Positions 28,534-38,626 of a stretch of 64,000 bases of DNA are shown piece after piece. The notes beneath the pieces were generated by a model. The model saw only the letters and a list, made by a program, of their open reading frames with translations. It did not search any database and was not told where the DNA came from. The translations under genes and the position numbers were made by a program. How positions within the stretch are numbered: the stretch's first letter is position 1; each line of letters begins with the position of its first letter. The DNA is from Lacipirellula limnantheis (GTDB lineage: Bacteria; Planctomycetota; Planctomycetia; Pirellulales; Lacipirellulaceae): the NCBI RefSeq assembly GCF_007746075.1, contig NZ_CP036339.1, positions 6,628,028-6,692,027 of the forward strand, written 5' to 3'.

Positions 28534-31500
28534 TTACAACACCCGCTTCTCGAGCTGCATGTTCAGCCCGAGGCCGCGGATTTCGTTGGTGAGCACGTCG
28601 AAGCTTGCCGGGGTGCCGGCTTGCAGCGTGTTCTCGCCCTTGACCATCGACTCGTAAATCTTGGTGCGGCCTTCGACGTCGTCGCTCTTCACCGTCAGCA
28701 GCTCTTGCAGGATGTAAGCGGCGCCATAGGCCTCGAGGGCCCACACTTCCATCTCGCCGAAGCGTTGGCCGCCGAACCGCGCCTTGCCGCCCAACGGTTG
28801 TTGGGTGATGAGCGAGTACGGACCCGTGCTGCGGGCGTGGACCTTGTCGTCCACCAAGTGATGGAGCTTCAACATGTAGATGAAGCCGACCGTCGTTTCC
28901 TGTTCGAACGGCATGCCCGTGCGGCCGTCGTTCAGGCGAGCCTTGCCATGCCGCGGCAATCCTGCGGCGTCGAGGCAATCGTTGATTTCCTCTTCAGAGG
29001 CGCCGTCGAACACCGGAGTCACCGCGCGGAAGCCAAGCTTGGCGCCCGCCCAGCCGAGGTGCGTTTCCAGAATCTGGCCCACGTTCATACGGCTCGGCAC
29101 GCCGAGCGGATTGAGCATGATCTGCACCGGGGTGCCGTCCGGCAGGAACGGCATATCCTCGATCGGCAAGATCTTGGAGATAACGCCCTTATTACCGTGG
29201 CGGCCGGCCATCTTGTCGCCGACCGAGATCACGCGCTTCGTCGCGACGTAAACCTTGACCATCTGCAACACGCCGCTGCGAAGCTCGTCGCCGCGCTTCA
29301 TCGAGTTGAGCGTCCGATCGCGCTCGTCGATCGCCTCTTCGACGTCCGGCCACAACTGCTTGTAGACCTGCTGCACCGACTTCTTGCGATCGTCGCTGCG
29401 GATGTCGAGGTTGTCGACCTTGAAGTTGACCGCCTGATCGGCGACGAATTGCGGTTCCTGATTGTGAATCAGCTCGTTGCCGTCTTCGTCGGTCAGCTTC
29501 TTGCCGAGGATCTTTTCGATCTCGGTCGCCAGCGCGATGAACGCCGTCGCGATCTTCTCGTTGCCGCTCTTCTCCGCATCCTTGAGCGAACGCTCGAACG
29601 CCTTGCGTTCGTCTTCGGAGAGGCTCATCCGGCGGGAGAACTTCTGCGTGTCGATGACGATGCCTTCGACGCCCGACGGGACTTCGAGCGAGTCGTTCTT
29701 CACGTCTTCGCCGGCGCGGCCGAAGATCGCGTGGAGCAACTTCTCTTCCGGGGTGAGCTCGGTCTTGCTCTTCGGCGAAACCTTGCCGACCAGGATATCG
29801 CCCGGCCAGACGAAGGTGCCGACCCGGACGATGCCGCTCTCATCGAGGTTGCGGAGAGCCTTTTCGCTGACGTTCGGGATGTCGCGAGTGAATTCCTCGC
29901 GACCCAGCTTCGTCTCGCGAATTTCGACGTCGAACTCTTCGATGTGGATCGAAGTGTATGTATCGTTGTGGACCAACTCTTCGCTGATGATGATCGCGTC
30001 TTCGAAGTTGTAGCCCTCGTACGACATGAACGCGACGAGCACGTTGCGGCCCAGCGCCAGGTCGCCGCGGAAGGTCGCGGCGCCGTCGGCGATGACGTCG
30101 CCCTTCTCGACCTTGTCGCCGATTTTCACGAGCGGCTTCTGGTTCTGACAGGTTCGCTCGTTAAGCCCGACGAACTTTCGCATCTGGTGCTTTTCAGGAC
30201 CAATCTCGATCCGGTCGGCGTCGACGTAGGTGACCGTTCCCTTGTGACCGGCCCGCACCAACATGCCGGAATGGCGCGCCACGTCGCGCTCCAGACCGGT
30301 GCCGACGATCGGCGGCTCGGCGATCAACAGCGGCACCGCTTGGCGCTGCATGTTGGAACCCATGAGCGCGCGGTTGGCGTCGTCATGTTCGAGGAACGGA
30401 ATCAATCCGGCCGACACGCCGATCATCTGGCTCGGCGCGACGTCGGTGTACTGGATCTTCTCCGTCGGGACGACCATGAAGTCGCTGCGATACCGGGCCA
30501 CGACCGTGTCGCCCTGAATCTCGTTGTTCTTCACCGGCACGTCGGCCGAGGCGACGTAGGCATCCGATTCTTCGTCGGCCCGCAGCCACACCACCTCTTC
30601 GGTCAGCTTGCCGTTCTTCACCTTGCGGTACGGCGTGACCAAGAAGCCGTAATCGTCGACCGTGGCATACATCGCCAAGCTCGAGATCAGACCGATGTTC
30701 GTACCTTCCGGCGTTTCGATCGGGCAAATGCGGCCGTAGTGCGAAATGTGAACGTCGCGCACTTCGAAGCCAGCCCGCTTGCGATTCAAACCGCCCGGGC
30801 CGAGGGCCGACAACCGCCGCTCGTGCGTCAGCATCGACAGCGGGTTCGTCTGGTCGACGACCTGCGACAGTTCGCCGCGGCCGAAGAAGTACTCGATGGC
30901 GGCCGAGATGCTCTTCGGGTTGATTAGGCTCCGCGGCGTCATATCGGCCGCATCCTTGAGGCTCATCCGCTCTTGCACGGTGCGGCGCAGCTTCAGGAAG
31001 CCCTTGCGAATTTCATCGCAGGCCAACTCGTCGATCGTCCGCAGACGACGATTGCCGAGGTGGTCGATGTCGTCGACGTACGCTTCATTCTCGCCCGCCA
31101 CGAGCAGCAGCAGGTAGTTGATTGCGGCGACCAGATCTTCCGGACGCAGCACCATCTCGTTTTCCGAGACGTTCAGGTTCAGCTTGCGGTTCATGCGGAA
31201 CCGGCCGACGCGGCCCAACCGATAGCGATTGGCGTCGAAGAACTTCTCAGCGAACAGGGCCCGCGCCTTCTCCAGCTGCGGCGGATTGCCCGGACGCAAC
31301 CGCTGGTAAATGCGGAGCAAAGCCTCTTCATGACTCGACGTGTTGTCGTCGGTCAGCGCGTTGAGCAAATGCGGCGTCTTCGGCGGGTCCATCACGTCGA
31401 CCTGCTTCACGCCCGACGTGCAGATGATCTCCGCAACGTTCTTGGTGATCCGCTGGCCCGACTCGATGATGATCTCGCCGGCGCGCTCGCTGTCGCCGGG

Positions 31501-32247
31501 GTAGACGACGTCTTCAACGGCGACTTTGCCTTCGAGCTTGCCGGCGCTGCGGCCGTCGACGACCTTTTGCTTCGTCACCGGGTAGAAGCGACGAAGAATT
31601 TCGGCGTCGGAGCCCAAATCGGGCGACATCGCCCGCAGCAACGTCATCGCGGAGAACTTGCCGCTTTGGTCGATGCGGACCGTGACGCTGTCTTTCTTGG
31701 TGGTATTGAGCTCGATCCAGCTGCCGCGCTCGGGGATCACGCGGCACGAGTACATGCGACGCTCGCCCGGATCCATTTCCGAGACGAAGTCGATGCCCGG
31801 CGAACGGTGGAGCTGCGACACGACGACGCGCTCGGCGCCGTTGATGATGAACTCGCCGCCGCCCAGCATGATCGGCAGGTCGCCGAGGTAGACTTCTTCC
31901 TCGACCGGCTGATCTTTCAGCAAGCGCAGCCAGATGCGGAACGGCCGACCGTAGGTCAGTCGCAGCTGCCGGCACTCGTCCATGCTATAGCGCGGCTTGC
32001 CGAGCTCGTAGCGGACGTACTCCAGCTTGATCGTCTTGTCGTAACTTTCGATCGGGAAGATTTCCTGCAGGACGGCTTCGAGTCCTTCGCTCTTCCGCTT
32101 GGCGGGCGAACCGCCGTTGTATTGCAGGAAACGCTCGTAGCTCTCGGTCTGAATCTGCGTCAGATCGGGAAGGTCGAAAATCTCCCGACCGCTGCCGAAA
32201 CTACGGATGTTCTGAGTGACCAGCCGCCGCTGAGCCGTGACTGCCAT
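28534..32247 (-). CDS. rpoB: RNA polymerase beta subunit
   Basis: 1237 aa, complete. Signature segments: RIQPIETPEG-type (YGRICPIETPEGTNIGL), GRHGNKGVIS and GGKARFGGQRFGEMEVWALEAYG near the C-terminus. The rifampicin cluster reads SQVVDQTNPLSMLTHERRLS, differing from E. coli at positions equivalent to 514, 515, 518, 523, 524 and 527. It precedes rpoC by 118 bases in one transcription unit. Confidence 0.97.
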   Translation of the reverse strand: MAVTAQRRLVTQNIRSFGSGREIFDLPDLTQIQTESYERFLQYNGGSPAKRKSEGLEAVLQEIFPIESYDKTIKLEYVRYELGKPRYSMDECRQLRLTYGRPFRIWLRLLKDQPVEEEVYLGDLPIMLGGGEFIINGAERVVVSQLHRSPGIDFVSEMDPGERRMYSCRVIPERGSWIELNTTKKDSVTVRIDQSGKFSAMTLLRAMSPDLGSDAEILRRFYPVTKQKVVDGRSAGKLEGKVAVEDVVYPGDSERAGEIIIESGQRITKNVAEIICTSGVKQVDVMDPPKTPHLLNALTDDNTSSHEEALLRIYQRLRPGNPPQLEKARALFAEKFFDANRYRLGRVGRFRMNRKLNLNVSENEMVLRPEDLVAAINYLLLLVAGENEAYVDDIDHLGNRRLRTIDELACDEIRKGFLKLRRTVQERMSLKDAADMTPRSLINPKSISAAIEYFFGRGELSQVVDQTNPLSMLTHERRLSALGPGGLNRKRAGFEVRDVHISHYGRICPIETPEGTNIGLISSLAMYATVDDYGFLVTPYRKVKNGKLTEEVVWLRADEESDAYVASADVPVKNNEIQGDTVVARYRSDFMVVPTEKIQYTDVAPSQMIGVSAGLIPFLEHDDANRALMGSNMQRQAVPLLIAEPPIVGTGLERDVARHSGMLVRAGHKGTVTYVDADRIEIGPEKHQMRKFVGLNERTCQNQKPLVKIGDKVEKGDVIADGAATFRGDLALGRNVLVAFMSYEGYNFEDAIIISEELVHNDTYTSIHIEEFDVEIRETKLGREEFTRDIPNVSEKALRNLDESGIVRVGTFVWPGDILVGKVSPKSKTELTPEEKLLHAIFGRAGEDVKNDSLEVPSGVEGIVIDTQKFSRRMSLSEDERKAFERSLKDAEKSGNEKIATAFIALATEIEKILGKKLTDEDGNELIHNQEPQFVADQAVNFKVDNLDIRSDDRKKSVQQVYKQLWPDVEEAIDERDRTLNSMKRGDELRSGVLQMVKVYVATKRVISVGDKMAGRHGNKGVISKILPIEDMPFLPDGTPVQIMLNPLGVPSRMNVGQILETHLGWAGAKLGFRAVTPVFDGASEEEINDCLDAAGLPRHGKARLNDGRTGMPFEQETTVGFIYMLKLHHLVDDKVHARSTGPYSLITQQPLGGKARFGGQRFGEMEVWALEAYGAAYILQELLTVKSDDVEGRTKIYESMVKGENTLQAGTPASFDVLTNEIRGLGLNMQLEKRVL

Positions 32248-32338
32248 AGGGCAAACTGCTCCGTTCTAACGAGGTGGGAACCTGAACCGCGCGCTGCAAA
32301 CTAGCCGATTGATGGAAATGCTATCTCATTTCGCTCCC

Positions 32339-32391
32339 TAGCCGGATCGCCACGCGATCCCGGGCTCCGGAGGGCGTGGCCCTCCGGCTAG
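32339..32391. repeat. GC-rich palindromic repeat between rplL and rpoB
   Basis: TAGCCGGATCGCCACGCGAT then a perfect inverted core CTCCGGAGGGCGTGGCCCTC ending CGGCTA. It could form a hairpin in the rplL-rpoB spacer about 95 bases before the rpoB start. No other copy occurs in this window. Confidence 0.65.
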
Positions 32392-32536
32392 CGGCAAAAC
32401 TCAGCTAGCTTTCAACAAACGACCAACGCAGCGAAGAGGCCGTGCTACCCCTTCGCTGCTTCGCACGATTAGGCAAGTATATCGAAACCGCGTCGCCCTG
32501 GGCGCCGCCGATGCGTCAAGCCGCTCCTGCGCAACA

Positions 32537-32576
32537 CAGCGATCCCGGCGCGGGCCGCGCCGGAGATCGCTCGCTG
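32537..32576 (-). promoter_or_regulatory. Strong hairpin after rplL (possible attenuator before rpoB)
   Basis: GCGATCCCGGCGCGGGCCGC and GCCGGAGATCGC form a stem of about 14 bp (GCGATC...GATCGC outside, CCGGCGCG/CGCGCCGG inside). It is 18 bases downstream of the rplL stop codon without a T-run. E. coli attenuates between rplL and rpoB; the same role here is inference. Confidence 0.5.
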
Positions 32577-32593
32577 CGATGCAGTCGCAATAA

Positions 32594-33001
32594 CTACTTG
32601 ATGGTGACCTTGGCGCCAGCGTCCTCGAGTTCCTTCTTCAGCTTCTCGGCCTCTTCCTTCGAGACCGCTTCCTTCACCTTGCTCGGAACGCCTTCGACCA
32701 GGTCCTTGGCTTCCTTCAAACCGAGGCCGGTGGCGCTACGGACGACCTTGATCACGTTGATCTTGTTGTCGCCGAAGCTGTCCATCACCACGTCGAATTC
32801 GGTCTTCTCTTCGACCGGGGCTGCAGCGCCGCCGCCGCCGGGGGCTGCCATCATGACGGCGCCTCCCGATGCGGCCTCGATGCCGTGGACTTCCTTCAGA
32901 TAATCGCTCAGTTCCTTGGCTTCCTTCAGCGTCAGCTTGACGATGTCGTCGCCCAGCTTCTTGGTCGCGTCGGAAAATTCCATAACAGCTGCATCGCTCA
33001 T
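32594..33001 (-). CDS. rplL: 50S ribosomal protein L7/L12
   Basis: Stalk protein that recruits translation GTPases, 135 aa. N-terminal dimerisation domain, an Ala/Gly hinge (MMAAPGGGGAAAPVEEKTEF) and the C-terminal domain with NKINVIKVVRSATGLGLKEAK, all typical. It lies downstream of rplJ. Confidence 0.97.
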   Translation of the reverse strand: MSDAAVMEFSDATKKLGDDIVKLTLKEAKELSDYLKEVHGIEAASGGAVMMAAPGGGGAAAPVEEKTEFDVVMDSFGDNKINVIKVVRSATGLGLKEAKDLVEGVPSKVKEAVSKEEAEKLKKELEDAGAKVTIK

Positions 33002-33103
33002 GACAAACTACCCTTTCGCAATTGCGGGCGTTACGCCCAATGTGAATTAGTGTTTTTGATTTATGATTGGAAGAATTCCGATTGCGGTCGTGACACCCGG
33101 CAA

Positions 33104-33628
33104 TCAGCCCTCTTCTTCCTCGCTCTTCTTCTTGACTTGACTCGCCAGCTTTGCCCCTGGACCCAATAGCTGGGCGACGAGGTTCGCACCGGGCGAGAGG
33201 ATCTGCCCGACGAGCAGGCTCAACTGCTCGCCGCGACTGGGCCACGTGCTCACCTTCTTCACGTCCTCGGCCGAAAGCTTCGACCCGCCCATCACGCCCC
33301 CCTTGGGAGCGAACGGCGCGAAGGCTTTGTCCTCGGCGTACTTCGTGATTTCCTTCGCCAGGGCGACGACGTCTTCCGAGCCCCAAACGACGGTCGCCGA
33401 GCCTTGCGCCCCTTCAAAGGCGGGAGCCAAGGCGGTCCCTTCCGTCGCGCGGCGGGCGAGACTCGACTTCACCATGAGCATCTTGATGCCCTTCTGGCGA
33501 AACTGCTTCCGCAACTCGACGTTCTTGTTGGCTTCCAAGCCCGCGATGTCGACCACCAGCAGATCGCTGACGCCGTCCAGACGCTTTTTCAGGTCGTCGG
33601 TAATCAGGTTTTTTAGGTATTTGCTCAT
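33104..33628 (-). CDS. rplJ: 50S ribosomal protein L10
   Basis: Stalk base protein that anchors L7/L12 dimers, 174 aa. It starts MSKYLKNLITDDLKKRLDG and has the core ARRATEGTALAPAF. The C-terminal helix (LLGPGAKLASQVKKKSEEEEG) is the L7/L12 binding region. Confidence 0.94.
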   Translation of the reverse strand: MSKYLKNLITDDLKKRLDGVSDLLVVDIAGLEANKNVELRKQFRQKGIKMLMVKSSLARRATEGTALAPAFEGAQGSATVVWGSEDVVALAKEITKYAEDKAFAPFAPKGGVMGGSKLSAEDVKKVSTWPSRGEQLSLLVGQILSPGANLVAQLLGPGAKLASQVKKKSEEEEG

Positions 33629-33642
33629 AGAAAACTCTCACA

Positions 33643-33670
33643 GCGAGCCGGAGCGTCTCGCCCCCGGCGG
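33643..33670. repeat. REP-A palindromic element, copy 4 (rplJ/rplA spacer)
   Basis: GCGAGCCGGAGCGTCTCGCC followed by CCCGGCGG, the most diverged of the four copies. It shares position (just upstream of a ribosomal protein start codon) and orientation with the other three. Confidence 0.65.
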
Positions 33671-33690
33671 CTTATTGATTTGATTTGGTA

Positions 33691-34368
33691 CTAAACCGCC
33701 AACCGCACGCTCGGGGTCATGGCGCCGCTCATGTGAGCGCTCTTGACGTAGATCCCCTTCACCGCTGAGGGTTTCAGCGAGATGATCCGGTCGACGAACG
33801 CCTTGGCGTTCTCGGCCAGCTTCTCGGCGTCGAAGCTCAGCTTCCCGATCGGGGCGTGAATGTTGCCCGCCTTGTCGTTGCGAAACTCGACTTTGCCCGC
33901 CTTGTACTCGGAGACGGTCTTCGCCACGTCCGGCGTCACGGTCCCGGCGCGGGGCGACGGCATCAACCCGCGCGGACCCAGAACGCGACCCAGCGGGCTC
34001 ACCACCTTCATCATGTCGGGCGAAGCGATGCAGGCGTCGAAGTCCATCCAGCCGCCCAATATCCTCTGGGCCAGATCTTCTTCGCCCACCTCGTCGGCGC
34101 CGGCGGCGCGGGCCGCGTCGGCCTGGGCGCCCTTGGCGAACACCACGACGCGGAGTTGCTTGCCGATGCCGTGCGGCAACACGATCGAGCCGCGGACGAT
34201 TTGGTCGGCCTGAGCCGCGTCGACGCCCAAGCGCAGGACAATGTCAACCGTCTGGTCGAATTTGGCGGGGCTGAACTGTTTGAGGGCCGCCACCGCTTCG
34301 GCGATGGGCAGCGCCTCGGCCGGCCGCTTCTTGGCGGAGGCCTTCATTCTCTTGCTAATAGCTGGCAT
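33691..34368 (-). CDS. rplA: 50S ribosomal protein L1
   Basis: Mobile L1 stalk protein and possible translational repressor of its operon, 225 aa. Motifs: KFDQTVDIVLRLGVDAAQADQ, LGRVLGPRGLMPSPRAGTVT and the signature VEFRNDKAGNIHAPIGK. It is preceded by rplK and followed by rplJ. Confidence 0.97.
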   Translation of the reverse strand: MPAISKRMKASAKKRPAEALPIAEAVAALKQFSPAKFDQTVDIVLRLGVDAAQADQIVRGSIVLPHGIGKQLRVVVFAKGAQADAARAAGADEVGEEDLAQRILGGWMDFDACIASPDMMKVVSPLGRVLGPRGLMPSPRAGTVTPDVAKTVSEYKAGKVEFRNDKAGNIHAPIGKLSFDAEKLAENAKAFVDRIISLKPSAVKGIYVKSAHMSGAMTPSVRLAV

Positions 34369-34451
34369 GTGAATGTGCCGTTATGACTGTGAGTAATTGG
34401 TAGTACGGAGCGACCCGACCAAGGTCGACGCTCACGACAGAACCCGCCGCG

Positions 34452-34877
34452 CTAGCCTTCGACCACCAGGCCCATGCTGCGCGCGGTACCCTCGATCATG
34501 CGAACCGCGTGATCGACGTCCCGGGCGTTGAGATCATTCATCTTCAGCGTGGCGATTTCCGCCAACTGAGCGCGGGTCACCGTGCCGACCTTCGTCTTGT
34601 TCGGCACGCCCGAGCCCTTTGCCAGCCCGACCGCCTTCTTCAGGAGGACGGCCGCCGGCGGGCTCTTGGTGAAGAAATCGAACGAGCGGTCGTTGTAGAC
34701 GCTCACCACCACTGGAATCATCATTCCAGCGGCTTCTTTGGTCCGATCGTTGAATGCCTGGACGAATTGTCCGAGGTTAATGCCGTACTTACCGAGCGAA
34801 GTACCGACCGGCGGGGCAGGCGTCGCCTGGCCTCCCGGAATCTGGAACTTCGCGACTCCGACTAACTGCTTTGCCAT
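34452..34877 (-). CDS. rplK: 50S ribosomal protein L11
   Basis: GTPase-associated-centre protein, 141 aa, starting MAKQLVGVAKFQIPGGQATP with PPVGTSLGKYGINLGQFVQAFN. The C-terminal domain ends KMNDLNARDVDHAVRMIEGTARSMGL. Usual length, directly downstream of nusG. Confidence 0.97.
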   Translation of the reverse strand: MAKQLVGVAKFQIPGGQATPAPPVGTSLGKYGINLGQFVQAFNDRTKEAAGMMIPVVVSVYNDRSFDFFTKSPPAAVLLKKAVGLAKGSGVPNKTKVGTVTRAQLAEIATLKMNDLNARDVDHAVRMIEGTARSMGLVVEG

Positions 34878-34973
34878 TGCACTTTCCGTTGTTGGTAGTC
34901 AACGGCCTGCTCGGCGGAACCCGGTCTTCGACTGCAGCACGAGCCGCATTCGAGGCCGACGCCCACAGGCCTC

Positions 34974-35726
34974 CTACACGCCTTCAACTTGCCAGTATTC
35001 CAGTTCGACCGGCGTACTCCGGCCGAAGATACTGATCATCACTTGCACCTTGCCGCTTTGCGCGTCGATCGTGCCGACCTCGCCCTCAAAGCCTTCAAAG
35101 GTGCCGTCCTTCACTTTCACGCGATCGCCAGTCTTGAACTTGATGTCCAGTTTCGGCGCGTCGTCCGACACTTGCTCGTCGGTCTGCACAATCCGGGCGA
35201 TCTCGTGAGCGAGCATCGGCGACGGCTTGCCGCCGGCACCGGTGAAATCGCCAATGCCCGAGGTCTCGCGAATGGCAAACCAACTGTCGTCGTTGATATG
35301 CATGCGGACGACGATGTAGCCGGGATAGAGCTTTCGCTCCACGACCTTCTTCTTGCCGCCTTTGAACTCGGTGACCTTCTCGGTGGGCACGAGAATATTG
35401 TCAACGTCGACATACTTCTCGAGCCCTTCGATGGCGACCTTTCGCTTCAGGGCGTCGGCGATCGACCGCTCGCGGTTGCTCTGAACCTTCAGGATATACC
35501 AGTCCATATCGACCGGCCCCTGCGGCTCCGCAGCCTTCTTGGCGGCGACCTCGGCGTCGGTCGACACGCCCGAGGCCCGCGACAGCGGCTTGCTCTCGAC
35601 CGGCACGACCTCCGACGGGTCATCATCGACTTCGGCTTCGACCGCAACCTGACCGGCCGCGGTCGGGCTTGCGCCCGTCGCGTTCAGATCGTCGTCCGTC
35701 GGCTTATTCGGCTCCTCGATGCTCAC
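34974..35726 (-). CDS. nusG: Transcription termination/antitermination protein NusG
   Basis: 250 aa. The NGN domain starts near residue 77 (MDWYILKVQSNRERSIADAL) and includes YPGYIVVRMHINDDSWFAIRE. The KOW motif is FKTGDRVKVKDGTFEGFEGEV. Before the NGN domain lies an acidic, low-complexity extension of about 75 residues (SIEEPNKPTDDDLNATGASP, VDDDPSEVV) that E. coli NusG lacks. It lies between secE and rplK. Confidence 0.95.
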   Translation of the reverse strand: MSIEEPNKPTDDDLNATGASPTAAGQVAVEAEVDDDPSEVVPVESKPLSRASGVSTDAEVAAKKAAEPQGPVDMDWYILKVQSNRERSIADALKRKVAIEGLEKYVDVDNILVPTEKVTEFKGGKKKVVERKLYPGYIVVRMHINDDSWFAIRETSGIGDFTGAGGKPSPMLAHEIARIVQTDEQVSDDAPKLDIKFKTGDRVKVKDGTFEGFEGEVGTIDAQSGKVQVMISIFGRSTPVELEYWQVEGV

Positions 35727-35805
35727 CGGTTGCGCGCCTCGTCCCGCCTATCGAAAGGAAAATTCTGTCCGCTGCCCGCCCCGATCGGGCGGCGACGGCC
35801 GGCCA

Positions 35806-36264
35806 TCAGCCGGAAACACCCAGCAACCAACCGATGATCGCCTTCAACACAAAGTCATACGTGAACAAAATCGCCGTGAGCAGGAAGATCACGACCAGCA
35901 CGACCATCGACGCGCGGAACAACTCCCCGCGGCTTGGCCAGGAAACCTTTCCCATCTCGTTCTCGACGGAAATCAAGAACTCGGCGAACCGCGGAATGTT
36001 GACCACGCGAAAGGCCGCCCAGGCGCCGATGCCCAGGACGATCATCGGCAGGACGTACTTCGCCACGACCTCAGGCGAAATCGAACTTCGCATTGCCGGC
36101 GGTACGAAAAACGCACCGAACTCCGGCGTTGCTCCCGAGCTCATCGTCCACGCGCCAACCGCCACCGCCGCCAACAACGCGAAAAACGTAGCTTGCCGGG
36201 CCACCTTGCCCTGGTTTCGCTTGTAGCGCGAAGCGGTGAACATTCCTGCAATTAACTCAGCCAC
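35806..36264 (-). CDS. secE: Preprotein translocase subunit SecE
   Basis: Essential SecYEG subunit. Three hydrophobic segments are visible (ATFFALLAAVAVGAWTM, VLPMIVLGIGAWAAFRVV, ASMVVLVVIFLLTAILFTYD); the conserved amphipathic region is EFLISVENEMGKVSWPSRGE. The start is uncertain: GTG at 36264 has GGAAAG 6 bases upstream and is preferred, ATG at 36243 is the alternative. An open frame up to 36369 only translates a repeat. rpmG is not found between tuf and secE. Confidence 0.9.
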   Translation of the reverse strand: MAELIAGMFTASRYKRNQGKVARQATFFALLAAVAVGAWTMSSGATPEFGAFFVPPAMRSSISPEVVAKYVLPMIVLGIGAWAAFRVVNIPRFAEFLISVENEMGKVSWPSRGELFRASMVVLVVIFLLTAILFTYDFVLKAIIGWLLGVSG

Positions 36265-36370
36265 GTTAGTCTTTCCAAAGAGCGGTGAATTGCGAGCCAC
36301 GAGCCGCGAGCGATCCGTTACTCGCCACAAAGCACGCAACTCGAAACTCGTTACTCGCAACTCCCTCATG

Positions 36371-36443
36371 CAGGGGCGGCGGGAATCGAACTCGCAACCC
36401 CCGGTTTTGGAGACCGGTGCTCTGCCAATTGAGCTACGCCCCT
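36371..36443 (-). tRNA. tRNA-Trp (anticodon CCA)
   Basis: 73 nt cloverleaf: acceptor AGGGGCG/CGCCCCT, D-stem GCTC, anticodon loop CTCCAAA, T-loop TTCGATT. Discriminator base G. CCA is not encoded. It sits between tuf and secE, the usual position for tRNA-Trp. Confidence 0.96.
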
Positions 36444-36448
36444 GTGGG

Positions 36449-36539
36449 TAAGAGTGAGTGGTGAGTAAGTGAGTAGGTAGTGACGCCAGCTAGCAACCAC
36501 TACCCTACCACTTACTCACCAACTCACTTACTCACCTAA
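36449..36539. repeat. Octamer inverted array (tRNA-Trp/tuf spacer)
   Basis: Left arm AGAGTGAGTGGTGAGTAAGT with GAGTAGGTAGTG, right arm CACTACCCTACCACTTACTC with ACCAACTCACTTACTCACC. About 35 bases per arm. It fills the spacer between tuf and tRNA-Trp. Confidence 0.88.
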
Positions 36540-36542
36540 TAG

Positions 36543-37742
<1,200 letters not shown>

Positions 37743-37756
37743 TGTTCTCCCTACTC

Positions 37757-37872
37757 AAGTAAGCGGCCAGCCTTCAGCGGACAGCTGTCAGCTAGACATG
37801 AACCCGAATGCCAATAATGTGTTTTTACTTTTTTTTCTGGCTGAAAGCCGACAGCCGACAGCTGACCGCTTC
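37757..37872. repeat. H1 heptamer inverted array (tuf leader)
   Basis: Left arm AAGCGGCCAGCCTTCAGCGG with ACAGCTGTCAGC, right arm GGCTGAAAGCCGACAGCCGA with CAGCTGACCGCT. It lies between tRNA-Thr and the tuf start, so it would be in the tuf 5' leader. A further unpaired half array (37968-37997) lies between the next two tRNAs. Confidence 0.85.
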
Positions 37873-37881
37873 TTCCAAAAG

Positions 37882-37954
<73 letters not shown>

Positions 37955-38055
37955 AAAGGATCAAAAGCCGTCAGCTTTCAGCTCTCAGCTGCCAGCCCAG
38001 AAACCAATTCACCCTCAACCATCCATCTCGCCCAACAGGGCCAATCTCGACCGAA

Positions 38056-38126
38056 AGCGGGTGAAGGGAATCGAACCCTCGTATTCAGCTTGGAAGGCTG
38101 CTGCTCTACCATTGAGCTACACCCGC
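38056..38126 (-). tRNA. tRNA-Gly (anticodon TCC)
   Basis: 71 nt: acceptor GCGGGTG/CACCCGC, anticodon stem CAGC/GCTG with loop CTTCCAA, T-loop TTCGATT. Discriminator T; CCA not encoded. Confidence 0.96.
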
Positions 38127-38134
38127 AAGACTAA

Positions 38135-38241
38135 ATGACGAATGCCTTCATGACGAATGGCAAACCAGCTTCGCCACTCGCCCAAATCGCCTTCACTGCC
38201 AAACCAACTCGTCATTCCGTCATTCGGAAATTCGTCATTCA
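38135..38241. repeat. Inverted array of ATGACGAAT units (tRNA-Gly/tRNA-Tyr spacer)
   Basis: Left arm AATGACGAATGCCTTCATGA with CGAATGGCAAACCAGC, right arm CAAACCAACTCGTCATTCCG with TCATTCGGAAATTCGTCATT. The repeat unit is unrelated to the other families in this block, yet it has the same array-spacer-inverted-array layout. Confidence 0.82.
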
Positions 38242-38247
38242 CTCTAG

Positions 38248-38329
38248 TGGGGAGTACAGGATTCGAACCTGTGAAGGCATAGCCATCAGATTTACAGTCT
38301 GACCCGTTTGACCGCTTCGGTAACTCCCC
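38248..38329 (-). tRNA. tRNA-Tyr (anticodon GTA)
   Basis: 82 nt with a long variable arm (class II). Acceptor GGGGAGT/ACTCCCC, anticodon stem TCAGA/TCTGA with loop CTGTAAA, T-loop TTCGAAT. Discriminator A; CCA not encoded. Confidence 0.96.
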
Positions 38330-38495
38330 GACGCCACCCTCAGAACCGACCCATCCTGCTTACCGAAGACTCGCCAACGTCCGCTCAATCGCCGATTCGC
38401 CGGCAATCTTGCGAGACCCAATACGCCGTAACGCCCTTCGCCACGCGCCCGCGAACCTACTGGTTCCGTTTGGCGAAAACTCATTATTTCGGCAG

Positions 38496-38568
38496 AGCTA
38501 GCGGAGGGACTTGAACCCACAACCTGCTGATTACAAATCAGCTGCTCTGCCAATTGAGCTACGCTAGC
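38496..38568 (-). tRNA. tRNA-Thr (anticodon TGT)
   Basis: 73 nt: acceptor GCTAGCG/CGCTAGC, anticodon stem GCTGA/TCAGC with loop TTTGTAA, T-loop TTCAAGT. Discriminator T; CCA not encoded. First gene of the tRNA-tuf transcript. Confidence 0.96.
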
Positions 38569-38598
38569 CGGGAGGGGGCGAGCTTGTGCGAATCAACT

Positions 38599-38626
38599 AA
38601 TATACCGAAGCGGCAAGGGGTGACAA
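38599..38626 (-). promoter_or_regulatory. Promoter of the tRNA-tuf-secE-nusG block
   Basis: On the minus strand TTGTCA (38626-38621), 16 bases, TATATT (38604-38599). Transcription would begin about 23 bases before tRNA-Thr(TGT). Confidence 0.7.

Noticed and set aside
36265..36369. N-terminal extension of SecE up to an ATG at 36369
   Set aside because: The added residues translate a spacer repeat and run towards the tRNA-Trp gene; SecE homology starts later.
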